A DNA stretch of 63,691 bases from Acidobacteriota bacterium (GCA_003222535.1 QHWJ01000342.1:1-63691); one strand, 5' to 3'; shown: positions 33,437 to 41,959, counted from the first letter of the stretch. Numbers and translations are program-made. The notes: generated by a model from the letters alone, not told the origin.

Positions 33437-34177
33437 ATGAGAATCCGAGGCCAACAGGTACTGTGGGCGGCCGGCTTCGTCGCCGCGGCCGGTCTTGCTC
33501 AATCGACAATCCAATCCGCAATCCACCAATCCACAATCCAATCCGCAATCCGCAATCCGCAATCCGCAATGTCACCGTCGCCCTGGCGCTCGCTTTTCGA
33601 CGGCGCCTCGTTGAAGGAGTGGCGCGGCTACAAGGTCGATGCGGTGCCTGCGGGCTGGAAGATCGATCACGGGACGCTCGCCAAGGACGCGCGCGTGGAC
33701 GACATCGTGTCGAAGGACGAGTTCGGCGATTTCGAGCTCGAGATCGACTGGAAGATCGGCGAGGCCGGCAACAGCGGGATTTTCTACCGCGGCACCGAGG
33801 AGTACGACCACATCTACTGGAGCGCGCCGGAGTACCAGCTGCTCGACGACATCAAGGGCGCCGACAACAAGACGCGGCTCACCTGCGCCGGCGCGGTGTA
33901 CGCGCTGTATCCATCCCCGCCCGGCCATCTGAAGCCCGTCGGCGGCTGGAACGCCGCGCGCATCGTCGCCCGCGGCGCCCACGTCGAGCACTGGTTGAAT
34001 GGCGTGAAACTGGCCGAGTACGAGCTGTGGAGCCCTGACTGGGAAGCGAAGGTGAAGGCGAGCAAGTTCGGCGAGTGGCCGAACTACGGGCGCGCCAGGC
34101 GCGGGCACATCGCGATGCAGGGCGACCACGAGGGCAGCCTCGCCTTCCGCCACATCCGCATCCGCCCGCTGTCCTGA
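33437..34177 (+). CDS. Exported DUF1080 (3-keto-disaccharide hydrolase type) protein
   Basis: 246 residues. Signal peptide RGQQVLWAAGFVAAAGLAQ, then a 25-residue stretch [20 protein letters not shown] that is the translated CAATCCGCAATCC repeat array, then the DUF1080 jelly-roll: WRSLFDGASLKEWRGYKVD, FGDFELEIDWKIGEAGNSGI, APEYQLLDD, GGWNAARIVARGAHVEHWLN and GHIAMQGDHEGSLAFRHIRI. Domain itself appears intact. Related proteins cleave or process oxidised glycosides. The repeat sits exactly between leader and mature domain. Confidence 0.88.
   Translation: MRIRGQQVLWAAGFVAAAGLAQSTIQSAIHQSTIQSAIRNPQSAMSPSPWRSLFDGASLKEWRGYKVDAVPAGWKIDHGTLAKDARVDDIVSKDEFGDFELEIDWKIGEAGNSGIFYRGTEEYDHIYWSAPEYQLLDDIKGADNKTRLTCAGAVYALYPSPPGHLKPVGGWNAARIVARGAHVEHWLNGVKLAEYELWSPDWEAKVKASKFGEWPNYGRARRGHIAMQGDHEGSLAFRHIRIRPLS
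33499..33571. repeat. CAATCCGCAATCC array inside the DUF1080 coding sequence
   Basis: About nine AATCCGC/AATCCAC units in frame. Length is a multiple of three over the array, so the reading frame of the enzyme is kept. Confidence 0.88.
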
Positions 34178-34204
34178 AGGCGGTCGCCTGGAAAGGCACG
34201 AGGC

Positions 34205-34420
34205 GTAGTCCTTGACGGTTCCAGGTTCAGCGTTCAGGGTTCAGGGTTCGTTCTGGTTCCGAGTGCCAGGTTCGCGGTTCGTGGTTCAACGTTCAGGGTT
34301 CCGCACCGGCGCACGCAGAACGCGAAACTGCAGAACCTCGAACCTCGAACACTGAACCTTTAACCTCGAACGCTGAACCTCGAACGAGAACGAACCTTGA
34401 ACCGTGAACCGTGAACCCTG
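34205..34420. repeat. Two-armed GGTTCAGCGTTCAGG / GAACCTCGAACC array
   Basis: Left arm of GGTTCAGG/GTTCAGGG units (34217-34300), right arm of GAACCTCGAACACTGAACCT units (34323-34418). The right part lies inside the TonB receptor gene and encodes its last ~45 residues. Confidence 0.85.
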
Positions 34421-37400
34421 CGTCCCGTTCGGGTTGTTGAAATGGGGCGTGTTGGTGACGTTGAAGATGTCGGCGCGGAACTCACCTTTCACCCTGCCGA
34501 ACGAGAACAGCTTCGCGAGCGTGGCGTCGAGGTTCACGTACTTCGGACCGTCGAGCACGCCGTTTCTCGCGGCGTTCCCGAACGTATTGGCGGCGGGCGA
34601 CGAGAACACCGACGTGTCGAACCAGAGATTACCGGACCCGATGCCGCCGAGCACAGCCGGCGTGCCGGTGACATCCGGCCGCTGCGTGTTGCCGGGTGCG
34701 TTGAGTGTAGCGGCGCTCGCCGTGATGTTGATGGGCGAACCGGACTGCGCCGAGAAGATGCCGCTCACCTGCCAGCCACCGAGCACCTGGCTGAGCGGGC
34801 CGTCGCGCAGCCACCGGCGATCCGGTCCCACGGGCAGCTGGTAAAGAAAGCTCTCGACCAGACTGTGCAGCCGATCCTGATCCGTGCGCGCCCAGCTCCG
34901 CTCGAAATCGGCCGGCGTGGCGATGACGGTGTTGCTGTCGCCGTTCACATAGCTCCACCCGCGCCCGAGCGTGTAAGAAGTCGTCACCAGCACGCCGCCG
35001 TAGAACCGGCGATCCAGCTTCGCCTGGAGCGAGTTGTATACCGTCTTCGTCCCGGTCCAGGTGTCGACATCGGCCGATTTGCCGAACGGAATGAAGAGCG
35101 GCCGGCCGTTGTTGCCCGGAAGGCCGACGACGGTCGCGGCGTTCTCGTTGTAGCGCGTCTGCACGTCGTGGCCCCGGTTCCCCACGTACGCCACGTCGAG
35201 CGAGAACCGGCCGGGCAGCTCGCGCTGGAACGCGATGTTGAAGGAGTGCAGCGACCCTTCGTGCATATCCGGCCGCACGTGGAAGTAGCTCGCGTTGCGC
35301 AGGACCGCCGGGCTCGCGTCGATGATCCCGTTCGAGGGAACCTGCACGAAGACCGGATCGGGGAACCCGTTCTTCATCGAGCCGCCAGCCGCAAAGTTGT
35401 TCGGGCTGTTGAACACGTTGTTCTGCTTCACCGGGTAGTTGTAGACGTAGGAGTTGTCCGGGAACGGCAGCGTGCTGACGCCGTAGCCGCCGCGCAACAC
35501 GGTCTTCTCGTTCAACCGATAGGAGGCTCCCGCGCGCGGACCGAGGTTCTTCCAGTACTTCTGCACGCCGACGCTCCCGCCCACGTTCCCGTAGCCGGCG
35601 ACCTGCAGCGTGTTGGTGGCCGGATCGAAGTTCGAGAGCCCGCCCTGATCGGCCAGGCCGATGAAGGGCGTGTAGTACTCGTGGCGAAGCCCGAGGTCGA
35701 TCGTCAACTTCGGCGTCACTGCCCATTTGTCCTGCACGTATGTGAAGAACGCCCAGAACCGGACGCCGGGATCGGTCACCTTGAGATCGCGCTGGACGAG
35801 CGAGGGCACGTCGAGCAGGAACGAGGCGAACGCATTGGCAAAGCCGGCCGTGGCCGCCGCATCGGCCGGGATCGAGGTCTGCGGCGCCCTGAACTGGAAC
35901 TGCCCGCGCGGGCCGCCGTTGTCCTGCGTCTGCAGGAGGAAGTCGCGCGTGTGCCGGAAGTCCTCGCCGAACTTGATCGTGTGGTTCCCGTGCACCTTCG
36001 TGAAGACGGTCGCGAACTGGACCGTCCGCTCGGAGCGATCCCAGGGCAGGCTCCCGGAGAAGCCGACCAGCGGACTGCTCAGGCTCAGGTTGGTACCGAA
36101 GTCGATCGACGTCATCCCGCTCGTCCAGTCGTCGATGTTGGCGCCGCGGATCCCGACCTCCTCCGCCGTCTTCAATCCGTTGCCCCCGGAGAGCGCCTCG
36201 TTATGGAAATAGTTCATGCCGCCGCGCGCTTCCATCACCAGCGTGTTGCTCCACGTCCGCGTGTAGTTGACACCAGTGCTGTAAGTGGTGTCGGTGCCGG
36301 TTCCGGAGAAGCCATTCCCGGACGGGCTGCCTTGCTTCGAGCCGCCAAAGGCGCCGAACTCCGCCGGGTCCGTGAGCTTGGGGCGAAGGAAGCTCAGGCG
36401 CGCCGAAATCTGATCCACCTGACTGAGCTGCCAGTTGAACTTCGTGTCGAACGAGTCGGTGGTTTTCACCCTCGCGTAATCGACCTGGTAGTTCGGCTGC
36501 CCGGGCGCTGCCGCGACGTTCGGCGCGGGCACGTTGGCGAGGATCGCTTTCGCGATCGGGCTGATCCGATCGGTGGGGATGATGTTGTTCGCAAACGGCG
36601 TGCGTCCCGTGCCGTCGGGGTTGCCCGTCGCCGGATCGTAGATCGCGGTCGGCGAGGCGCTGAAGTCGCCGAGGCGGTACGCCGACGGCGGAATGATGGC
36701 GCGCGTCGTGCGGCCGGCGTTGTCGCGGATGTGCTGGTAGTCGCCGAAGAAGAACAGCTTGTTGCGCTGGATCGGCCCTCCGATCGTGAACCCGCTCTGC
36801 AGGTAGTCGCCGGGCGGCTGGGTGTGCGTGAAGTAGCCCGGCGCGTTCGTCTTCTCGTTGTTGCCGAACGCGAAGACGCTCCCCTTCAGTGTGTTCGTGC
36901 CGGACTTGAGCGTGACGTTGCTGATCGCGCCGCCCGCGCGCCCGAACTCCGCGTCGTACGCGCTGGTGCTGATGTTCACCGTCTCGATCGCCTCGGCCGA
37001 CGGAATCAGCGTCGTCAGCAGCCCGGTCCGGTGGTTGTCGTCGATCCCTTCGATCTGGACGTTGTTGGCGAGGCGGGACTGGCCGTTGACGTTGGCCGAG
37101 AGGCTGTCCTGGGCGTTGAAGAAATCGGAGTGCGGCCGCTGGATTCTCAGCGCGCCGGGCACCGTGATCACCATGCCCTGGAAGTTGCGGTTGAAGCCGA
37201 GCGGCACTTCCGCCAGATGGATGCTCTCGATGATGCGGCTCGTGTCGGCCCGGTCGGTCTGCAGCAGCGGGCTCTCGCCGACGACGGTGATCGACTCCTC
37301 GAGGGCGCCCACTTCCAGCTTGAGGTCGACGCGCACGGTCGCGTTGACCGGCACGTCGACGCCGTCGCGCACGACGCGCCGGAAGCCGCTCAGCTCGCCG

Positions 37401-37657
37401 GAGACGCGGTATGTGCCGTCCTTCAGGTTCGAGAAGACGTAGTTGCCCGATTCGTTGGTGATCGCCGAATACGAAATGTTCGTGTTCACCTCGGTGATCG
37501 TGACGGTGACGCCCGGCAGCGCCAGCCCCGACGAATCGACGATGTTGCCGAGCAGCGCGCCTTTCACGGCCTGCGCGTCGACGACGTGCGCGCACGTCAG
37601 GACGAGCGCAGCCGCCGATACGCTCCTGACGAGCGTGCGGCCCAGGAGACGGTCCAT
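34286..37657 (-). CDS. TonB-dependent receptor, Oar-like, with carboxypeptidase-regulatory domain
   Basis: 1123 residues; ATG at 37657 with AAGGAGG ahead (37664-37670). Signal peptide RSVSAAALVLTCAHVVDAQA; Ig-like CarboxypepD_reg domain at about 33-110 (GNIVDSSGLALPGVTVTITE; SNLKDGTYRVSGELSGFRR); plug at about 115-260 (RIIESIHLAEVPLGFNRNFQ); then a long beta-barrel with aromatic-rich strands. Acidobacterial members of this class take up large substrates, possibly oligosaccharides or peptides. The C-terminus is abnormal: after NTPHFNNPNGTQGSRFTVQG the sequence is translated repeat array, and the usual final strand ending in Phe is not seen. It may still fold if the last true strand is internal; otherwise it is a recent loss. 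Confidence 0.85.
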   Translation of the reverse strand: MDRLLGRTLVRSVSAAALVLTCAHVVDAQAVKGALLGNIVDSSGLALPGVTVTITEVNTNISYSAITNESGNYVFSNLKDGTYRVSGELSGFRRVVRDGVDVPVNATVRVDLKLEVGALEESITVVGESPLLQTDRADTSRIIESIHLAEVPLGFNRNFQGMVITVPGALRIQRPHSDFFNAQDSLSANVNGQSRLANNVQIEGIDDNHRTGLLTTLIPSAEAIETVNISTSAYDAEFGRAGGAISNVTLKSGTNTLKGSVFAFGNNEKTNAPGYFTHTQPPGDYLQSGFTIGGPIQRNKLFFFGDYQHIRDNAGRTTRAIIPPSAYRLGDFSASPTAIYDPATGNPDGTGRTPFANNIIPTDRISPIAKAILANVPAPNVAAAPGQPNYQVDYARVKTTDSFDTKFNWQLSQVDQISARLSFLRPKLTDPAEFGAFGGSKQGSPSGNGFSGTGTDTTYSTGVNYTRTWSNTLVMEARGGMNYFHNEALSGGNGLKTAEEVGIRGANIDDWTSGMTSIDFGTNLSLSSPLVGFSGSLPWDRSERTVQFATVFTKVHGNHTIKFGEDFRHTRDFLLQTQDNGGPRGQFQFRAPQTSIPADAAATAGFANAFASFLLDVPSLVQRDLKVTDPGVRFWAFFTYVQDKWAVTPKLTIDLGLRHEYYTPFIGLADQGGLSNFDPATNTLQVAGYGNVGGSVGVQKYWKNLGPRAGASYRLNEKTVLRGGYGVSTLPFPDNSYVYNYPVKQNNVFNSPNNFAAGGSMKNGFPDPVFVQVPSNGIIDASPAVLRNASYFHVRPDMHEGSLHSFNIAFQRELPGRFSLDVAYVGNRGHDVQTRYNENAATVVGLPGNNGRPLFIPFGKSADVDTWTGTKTVYNSLQAKLDRRFYGGVLVTTSYTLGRGWSYVNGDSNTVIATPADFERSWARTDQDRLHSLVESFLYQLPVGPDRRWLRDGPLSQVLGGWQVSGIFSAQSGSPINITASAATLNAPGNTQRPDVTGTPAVLGGIGSGNLWFDTSVFSSPAANTFGNAARNGVLDGPKYVNLDATLAKLFSFGRVKGEFRADIFNVTNTPHFNNPNGTQGSRFTVQGSFSFEVQRSRLKVQCSRFEVLQFRVLRAPVRNPER

Positions 37658-37717
37658 GTCGCATCCTCCTTACAGACAACCAACAAGCAACGAGCGATCA
37701 CCGTGTGAACGCCGAAC

Positions 37718-37796
37718 GTGGACACCACGAAAGTCACGAAAAAGATTTGGTTTCGTTTTCGTGTTTTTCGCGTTTTTCGTGCTTTCGTGGCTCACG
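37718..37796. repeat. Inverted CACGAAAG / CTTTCGTG array
   Basis: CACCACGAAAGTCACGAAAA on the left, TTTCGTTTTCGTGTTTTTCG and GTGCTTTCGTGGCTCACG on the right. Occupies most of the gap between the TonB receptor start and the DUF1080 remnant. Confidence 0.8.
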
Positions 37797-37807
37797 TCGA
37801 ACGATTC

Positions 37808-37909
37808 TTACTGTCTGGTCCCACCCGACGGCGGCAGTTCCCGAATTCGGATATTGCGGAAGGCCACCTCGTCGCCGTGGTCCTGCAGCAGGATGTGGCC
37901 AACAGGACC
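37808..37909 (-). pseudogene. C-terminal remnant of a second DUF1080 gene
   Basis: Minus strand reads GPVGHILLQDHGDEVAFRNI then RIRELPPSGGTRQ and stop, matching the end of DUF1080 domains (G-x-I-x-L-Q-D-H-G-x-x-V-x-F-R-N-I-R-I). Upstream coding sequence is gone. The intact DUF1080 gene is 4 kb away. Confidence 0.72.
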
Positions 37910-38011
37910 AAAGACACGACGTCTCATTTTCCGCTCTCCTTCGCGACGGATCCGGCGATGACAGGGTGTATCATCTGGGTGTTCCCCGGTCAAGACAATT
38001 GGAGCCAAGAA

Positions 38012-39571
38012 ATGTCTAAGATTTCGCGACGCAGCTTCGTGACGAGAGTCGCGGCGACCGGCGCCGGCTTGACCATCCTGCCGCGTCACGTTCTTGGACG
38101 GGGTGTCACGGCGCCCAGCGACACGCTGAACATCGCCGCCGTCGGCGTCGGCGGGCAGGGGCGCGCCAACCTCGTGAGCCTGGCGACCGAGAACATCGTC
38201 GCGCTGTGCGATGTCGACTGGGACTACGCGGACAGAGGGTTCGCGTCGCTCGACTGGGACATTGCGAACCAGCAGGAGCGGCTCGATCGCCCGCCGAAAC
38301 AGCCGCGCGTCGACGCGCAGGGGCGCCCCGAAGCGCCGCTCGCCGCGACCGATCGGCAGCGCCTGGCGCTTCAGATTGCCCGCTCGAAGCGGCTGAAGGA
38401 CGAGCACCTGCCGCGCGCCGCCCGGTATCAGGACTACCGCCAGATGCTCGATCGTCAGAAGGACATCGACGCCGTCGTCATCGCGACGCCGGACCATATG
38501 CACGCGCCGATCGCCCTTGCGGCGATGGATCTGGGCAAACACGTCTACGTGCAGAAGCCGCTGACGTGGTCGATCGCGGAGGCGCGGCAGCTCGCGCGCA
38601 AGGCGAAGAGCACGCACGTCGCGACGCAGATGGGGAACCAGGGTCACTCGTGGGACGACGCGCGGACCGCCGTGGAGTACGTGTGGGCGGGCGCGATCGG
38701 CGACGTCCGCGAGGTCCACGTGTGGACGAACCGCCCGCTGGGATACTGGCCGCAGGGCATCCCGCGCCCGGAGGCGCGCATCGCGCCCGCGAACGGATTC
38801 CGCTGGAACGGACCGGGCATCGAGTCGCGGCTCGCCAGTGCGATGGCCGGACACTATCCGAAGCCGGACGGGCTCGCGTGGGATCTGTTTGTCGGCCCCG
38901 CGCCGTACGTCGAGTATCACCCGGTCTATCACCCGTTCAACTGGCGCGGCTGGGTGGACTGGGGCTGCGGCGCGATCGGCGACATGGGCGCGCACTTGAT
39001 GGACCACTCGATGTGGGCGCTCGACCTCGGATACCCGACGACGATCGAGACCGTCGCCACGCCGTTCAACGGCGTCTGCTTTCCGCACGCGACGATGACG
39101 ATGTACGAGTTCCCCGCGCGTGGCGGGAAGCCGCCGGTCAAGCTGACGTGGTACGACGGCGGGCTGCTGCCGCCGAGGCCGATCGAGCTCGGCGAGGACC
39201 AGGTGCTGAGCCCGATGGGCGGCGCACTGCTGGTCGGCAGCAAGGGCAAGCTGATGCACGACACGTATGGCAGGAATCCGCGCCTGCTGCCGCAGTCGTT
39301 GCACGAGTCGTTCGGCAAGCCGAAGGGGAGGCTGCCGCGGATTCCGAACGAGAGCCACGAGATGAACTGGGCGGACGCAGCCAAAGGCAAGACGGAGGCG
39401 TCATGCCCGTTCGAGTACGCCGCGAGACTGACCGAGGTGATGCTGCTCGGCGTCGTGGCGCTGAAGGCGGGACGGAAGATCGAGTACGACGCGAAGAACA
39501 TGCGCGTGACGAACGTCGCCGCGGCGAATCAGTATCTGGAGCGCGAGCCGAGGGCGGGGTGGTCGTTCTAG
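38012..39571 (+). CDS. Tat-exported Gfo/Idh/MocA-type oxidoreductase
   Basis: 519 residues from ATG at 38012. Tat leader SKISRRSFVTRVAATGAGLT; Rossmann fold LNIAAVGVGGQGRANL; KDIDAVVIATPDHMHAPIAL and the catalytic EKP-like KHVYVQKPLTWS (Gln in place of Glu); C-terminal half includes WRGWVDWGCGAIGDMGAHLM-D. An insertion of about 60 residues after the first strand set (QERLDRPPKQPRVDAQGRPE) is characteristic of the exported subgroup. Probably NAD(P)-dependent sugar or glycoside 3-dehydrogenation, pairing logically with DUF1080 enzymes. An in-frame reading back to 37718 is repeat and remnant. Confidence 0.88.
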   Translation: MSKISRRSFVTRVAATGAGLTILPRHVLGRGVTAPSDTLNIAAVGVGGQGRANLVSLATENIVALCDVDWDYADRGFASLDWDIANQQERLDRPPKQPRVDAQGRPEAPLAATDRQRLALQIARSKRLKDEHLPRAARYQDYRQMLDRQKDIDAVVIATPDHMHAPIALAAMDLGKHVYVQKPLTWSIAEARQLARKAKSTHVATQMGNQGHSWDDARTAVEYVWAGAIGDVREVHVWTNRPLGYWPQGIPRPEARIAPANGFRWNGPGIESRLASAMAGHYPKPDGLAWDLFVGPAPYVEYHPVYHPFNWRGWVDWGCGAIGDMGAHLMDHSMWALDLGYPTTIETVATPFNGVCFPHATMTMYEFPARGGKPPVKLTWYDGGLLPPRPIELGEDQVLSPMGGALLVGSKGKLMHDTYGRNPRLLPQSLHESFGKPKGRLPRIPNESHEMNWADAAKGKTEASCPFEYAARLTEVMLLGVVALKAGRKIEYDAKNMRVTNVAAANQYLEREPRAGWSF

Positions 39572-39648
39572 ATATTGCGGATTGCGGATTGCGGATTGCG
39601 GATTGATTGAAGATTTGGTGACTTCGTGAGTTGGTGAGTTGGTGATTG
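39572..39648. repeat. GCGGATT and GTTGGTGA array
   Basis: Four tandem GCGGATT units then TTGGTGACTTCGTGAGTTGG and GTTGGTGA units. Combines two units seen separately elsewhere. Confidence 0.8.
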
Positions 39649-39678
39649 ACAGCGACGCCGGCTGACGAAGGAGAGCAC

Positions 39679-39885
39679 GTGGCGGGACAGGGATCCGCCG
39701 GGAACGTCATCGCCGCGCTATGCAGCTTCTTCATACCGGGACTTGGCCAGCTGCTGCAGGGCCGGCTTCTCAAAGCCATCATCATGTTCCTCCTGGCCGG
39801 GGCCCTCTGGTTTTTCCTGCTGGGTTGGATCATTCACCTCTGGTCGATCCTCGACGCCGCCCTGTGGAAGCCAAAGGCCGCCTGA
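39679..39885 (+). CDS. Small two-helix membrane protein
   Basis: 68 residues from GTG at 39679, with GAAGGAGAG 4 bp ahead. Hydrophobic helices SAGNVIAALCSFFIPGLGQL and IIMFLLAGALWFFLLGWIIH with the sequence IPGLGQLLQGRLLKA between them, as in TM2/DUF5683-like small proteins. Conserved W-x-I-x-D-A end. Role unknown. Confidence 0.75.
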   Translation: MAGQGSAGNVIAALCSFFIPGLGQLLQGRLLKAIIMFLLAGALWFFLLGWIIHLWSILDAALWKPKAA

Positions 39886-40234
39886 GCAAGCCGGCGACTC
39901 TTCGCTGTCACGCCGTCGTCGCACTCACGGGTTTGGCCAAAACGGCTCACGGAGGCACAACAGTGCGGTCGGAGCGCACGCTGCAGACACCAAGTCAAAT
40001 CACTTTGTCTGTTGCGATGCGTTCGAATCCAGCCGGCCTGCTCTGCTCTGAGACGTGATTGCCGGCAAGCGTCACGATCTGCGTCACGACATCGGCATCG
40101 GTTGCTCGGAGATCGTATCCGTCACAATCTAGCTGGCAAGTTCTCGAAGAGCGTTTCGGTGTTTGCGATGCCATTTGCGCGTAAACCCGTCATGAGGAGT
40201 AGAGGATTCCTGAGAATTTAGGCAGACATTGAAG
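39886..40234. other. Gap with no supported gene
   Basis: Short frames only. Composition is more AT-rich and irregular than the flanking genes, consistent with old decayed sequence. Confidence 0.4.
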
Positions 40235-40393
40235 ATGAGCGTCCTGGACATCGCAGGGAAGAAAGCGAAATACGATGCGCTAATTGAGGCCAGAAAATCG
40301 TGTCGTGCCTGCGTTGATCTCGTTAATCCCTCCTACATCCCCGCCCGCCGCGCCACGAGAGTCGACCCGATGATTGCGCTGAGAGTTGAATGA
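40235..40393 (+). pseudogene. N-terminal remnant resembling a uracil-DNA glycosylase-family protein
   Basis: 52 codons: SVLDIAGKKAKYDALIEARK then SCRACVDLVNPS, followed by unrelated residues and a stop. The K-Y-x-A-L-x-x-A-R-x-x-C-x-A-C-x-x-L-x-N-P pattern is that of a UDG-superfamily subfamily (usually ~230 residues). The catalytic parts are absent. Confidence 0.5.
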
Positions 40394-40481
40394 CAGCACT
40401 CAGTACAAGTTAGACCGCTGAACGAACGAGCGATGTCCCTCTCCGCTTGATCTTCAGGATCAGGGTCAGGGGTTGCATCTC

Positions 40482-41039
40482 ATGAGCGAGGCAGTTCTCG
40501 TAGAGGATCTGGCCGTTCGGTACGCCGACTTCCACCGAGGACACCGTTCAGGACATTTCGCTGGCATCGAGGCTTATCACCAGACCCGCGAACAGTGCAT
40601 GGCGATGCTGTTCGAAATCGTAGCGAATCACCATGGTGTCTCGACGGGCCAGGTTCGAGACGCATTGGTTTATCGGCGGACGAGCGTCGACCTGTTCGTC
40701 CTTGCCGTCTTCGTAGTGTTCTACATCGCTGTGGCCAACGCCATCGTACGGTCGATGTTTCACAGTGTCCCTTCCGATGGGCCGTGGCTTCGTTCCTTGG
40801 CCACTGCGGTCACGGCGTGTGGAGTCGGAGCCGGTGGCGTCGTGCTGTTCGGCTTGTACTCTGCCACCTATGAGATGATTCGAATCGGCAACACACACAT
40901 GAGCTACCGGGGTGGGCGAAGTCCTTGGAATCAGCACCAGAGCGAGTTGCTGGTTGGGGGCGTCATTCTGTTTGCTCTGGTTGCCGCGTACAGGCATGCG
41001 CGCGACCGAGCTGAGAGTCGTGAATCTCAAACGATTTGA
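40482..41039 (+). CDS. Hypothetical membrane protein
   Basis: 185 residues from ATG at 40482. An N-terminal soluble part (~65 residues, EDLAVRYADFHRGHRSGHFA, FEIVANHHGVSTGQVRDALV) and three helices (SVDLFVLAVFVVFYIAVANA; VTACGVGAGGVVLFGLYSAT; LLVGGVILFALVAAYRHARD). No family recognised. Codon use is less GC-biased than the operons around it, which supports an accessory origin. Confidence 0.6.
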   Translation: MSEAVLVEDLAVRYADFHRGHRSGHFAGIEAYHQTREQCMAMLFEIVANHHGVSTGQVRDALVYRRTSVDLFVLAVFVVFYIAVANAIVRSMFHSVPSDGPWLRSLATAVTACGVGAGGVVLFGLYSATYEMIRIGNTHMSYRGGRSPWNQHQSELLVGGVILFALVAAYRHARDRAESRESQTI

Positions 41040-41141
41040 AGATTCGCTTACTGAGCAGTACCGGAACACTGCGTTGAGTCTTCCCTTGGAGGGTTTAAGG
41101 ATCGGGCGGGTTACCGCGTAATGCATTCGAAGGGTCGCTGT

Positions 41142-41440
41142 ATGGTTCCTCAGCCTGTCGAAGTCAAGGCGCTCAAGAACTTCAGAATTTGGCTCCGGTA
41201 CGATGACGGAACCGAAGGCTCCAGCACGTCGCGGGGTTCATCGACTTCTACCAGGTCGACCAATCGGTGTGATTGCCCTGGCTCCGAGGTTTGCATCGAA
41301 ATTTCCCCGACAATGTCCATCCGCCCGGCAACGCCCCAGCGCGTTTCAGGGTCGAAGGATTCCGGATCGATGACGCTATACTGGCCTCGAGGTCTTTGCG
41401 TGGGATCCAGCGAAAGCAGCGGCCAATCTCAAGATTCACC
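41142..41440 (+). pseudogene. Decayed DUF2442-type gene
   Basis: MVPQPVEVKALKNFRIWLRY followed by DDGTEG is the DUF2442 start. The frame is then lost: LQHVAGFIDFYQVDQSV and LPWLRGLHRNF continue in the other frames, and an end like LYWPRGLCVGSS is back in the first. At least two frameshifts. Confidence 0.6.
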
Positions 41441-41466
41441 ACATTGACTTTCGAGAAGCCGCCACC

Positions 41467-41676
41467 GTGTTCAATGACCCGCTCTCGATCGCGTTCCCAG
41501 ATGCCGATCACTCGACATCAGAGCGGCGGTTCTTGATCATCGGCGTGTCGGCGTATGGACACGTGTTGGTCGTGTCGTACACAGAGCAGGCGGAAACCGT
41601 GCGAATCATCAGCGGCCGCCGTGCGACACGGCGCGAGAGAAGGTTCTATGAAGAAGATTCACAACGCTCTAGATGA
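41467..41676 (+). CDS. brnT: BrnT-type toxin, start uncertain
   Basis: The codons from 41374 read LEVFAWDPAKAAANLKIHHI then DFREAATVFNDPLSIAFPDA, the normal BrnT beginning, but the only canonical start in frame after the upstream TGA is the GTG at 41467, 31 codons in. The rest is typical: HSTSERRFLIIGVSAYGHVL, RIISGRRATRRERRFYEE. BrnT is a RNase-like toxin held by BrnA. Either a non-canonical start near 41380 is used or the toxin has lost its N-terminus. Overlaps brnA by 29 bp. Confidence 0.75.
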   Translation: MFNDPLSIAFPDADHSTSERRFLIIGVSAYGHVLVVSYTEQAETVRIISGRRATRRERRFYEEDSQRSR

Positions 41677-41959
41677 CGACATGCGGCCCGAGTACGACTT
41701 TGCTTCAATGAAAGGCGGGGTTCGGGGCAAGTATGCCAAACGCACTCGCGAAGGGACCAACATCGTGCTGCTCGCCCCGGAGGTCGTCGAAGCGTTTCCA
41801 ACCGAAGACTCGGTCAACGAAGCGCTCCGGGGCGTGCTGAGCACTACGCGCGCCGTCCGGCGTGGAGGCGGGCTGCCTAACAAGGCGCTGCGGCCGACGA
41901 GCCGCCTGCGAAGCGCTTCGGAAAAGGCGAAAAAGCGATCTCGCGCGGCTCGCGGCTGA
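41648..41959 (+). CDS. brnA: BrnA-type antitoxin with attC-derived tail
   Basis: 103 residues from ATG at 41648: MKKIHNALDDDMRPEYDFAS, GGVRGKYAKRTREGTNIVLL, FPTEDSVNEALRGVL is the BrnA ribbon-helix-helix antitoxin. After about residue 75 the sequence (NKALRPTSRLRSASEKAKKR on) is the translated attC site, so the natural C-terminus was replaced or extended when the cassette formed. Confidence 0.8.
   Translation: MKKIHNALDDDMRPEYDFASMKGGVRGKYAKRTREGTNIVLLAPEVVEAFPTEDSVNEALRGVLSTTRAVRRGGGLPNKALRPTSRLRSASEKAKKRSRAARG

Noticed and set aside
34442-37708. 1088-residue plus-strand ORF opposite the TonB receptor
   Set aside because: Mirror frame with skewed composition; the receptor frame has domain structure, signal peptide and Shine-Dalgarno.
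40482-41039. Membrane toxin or immunity protein
   Set aside because: Three helices and cassette-like surroundings are suggestive, but no family signature supports it.
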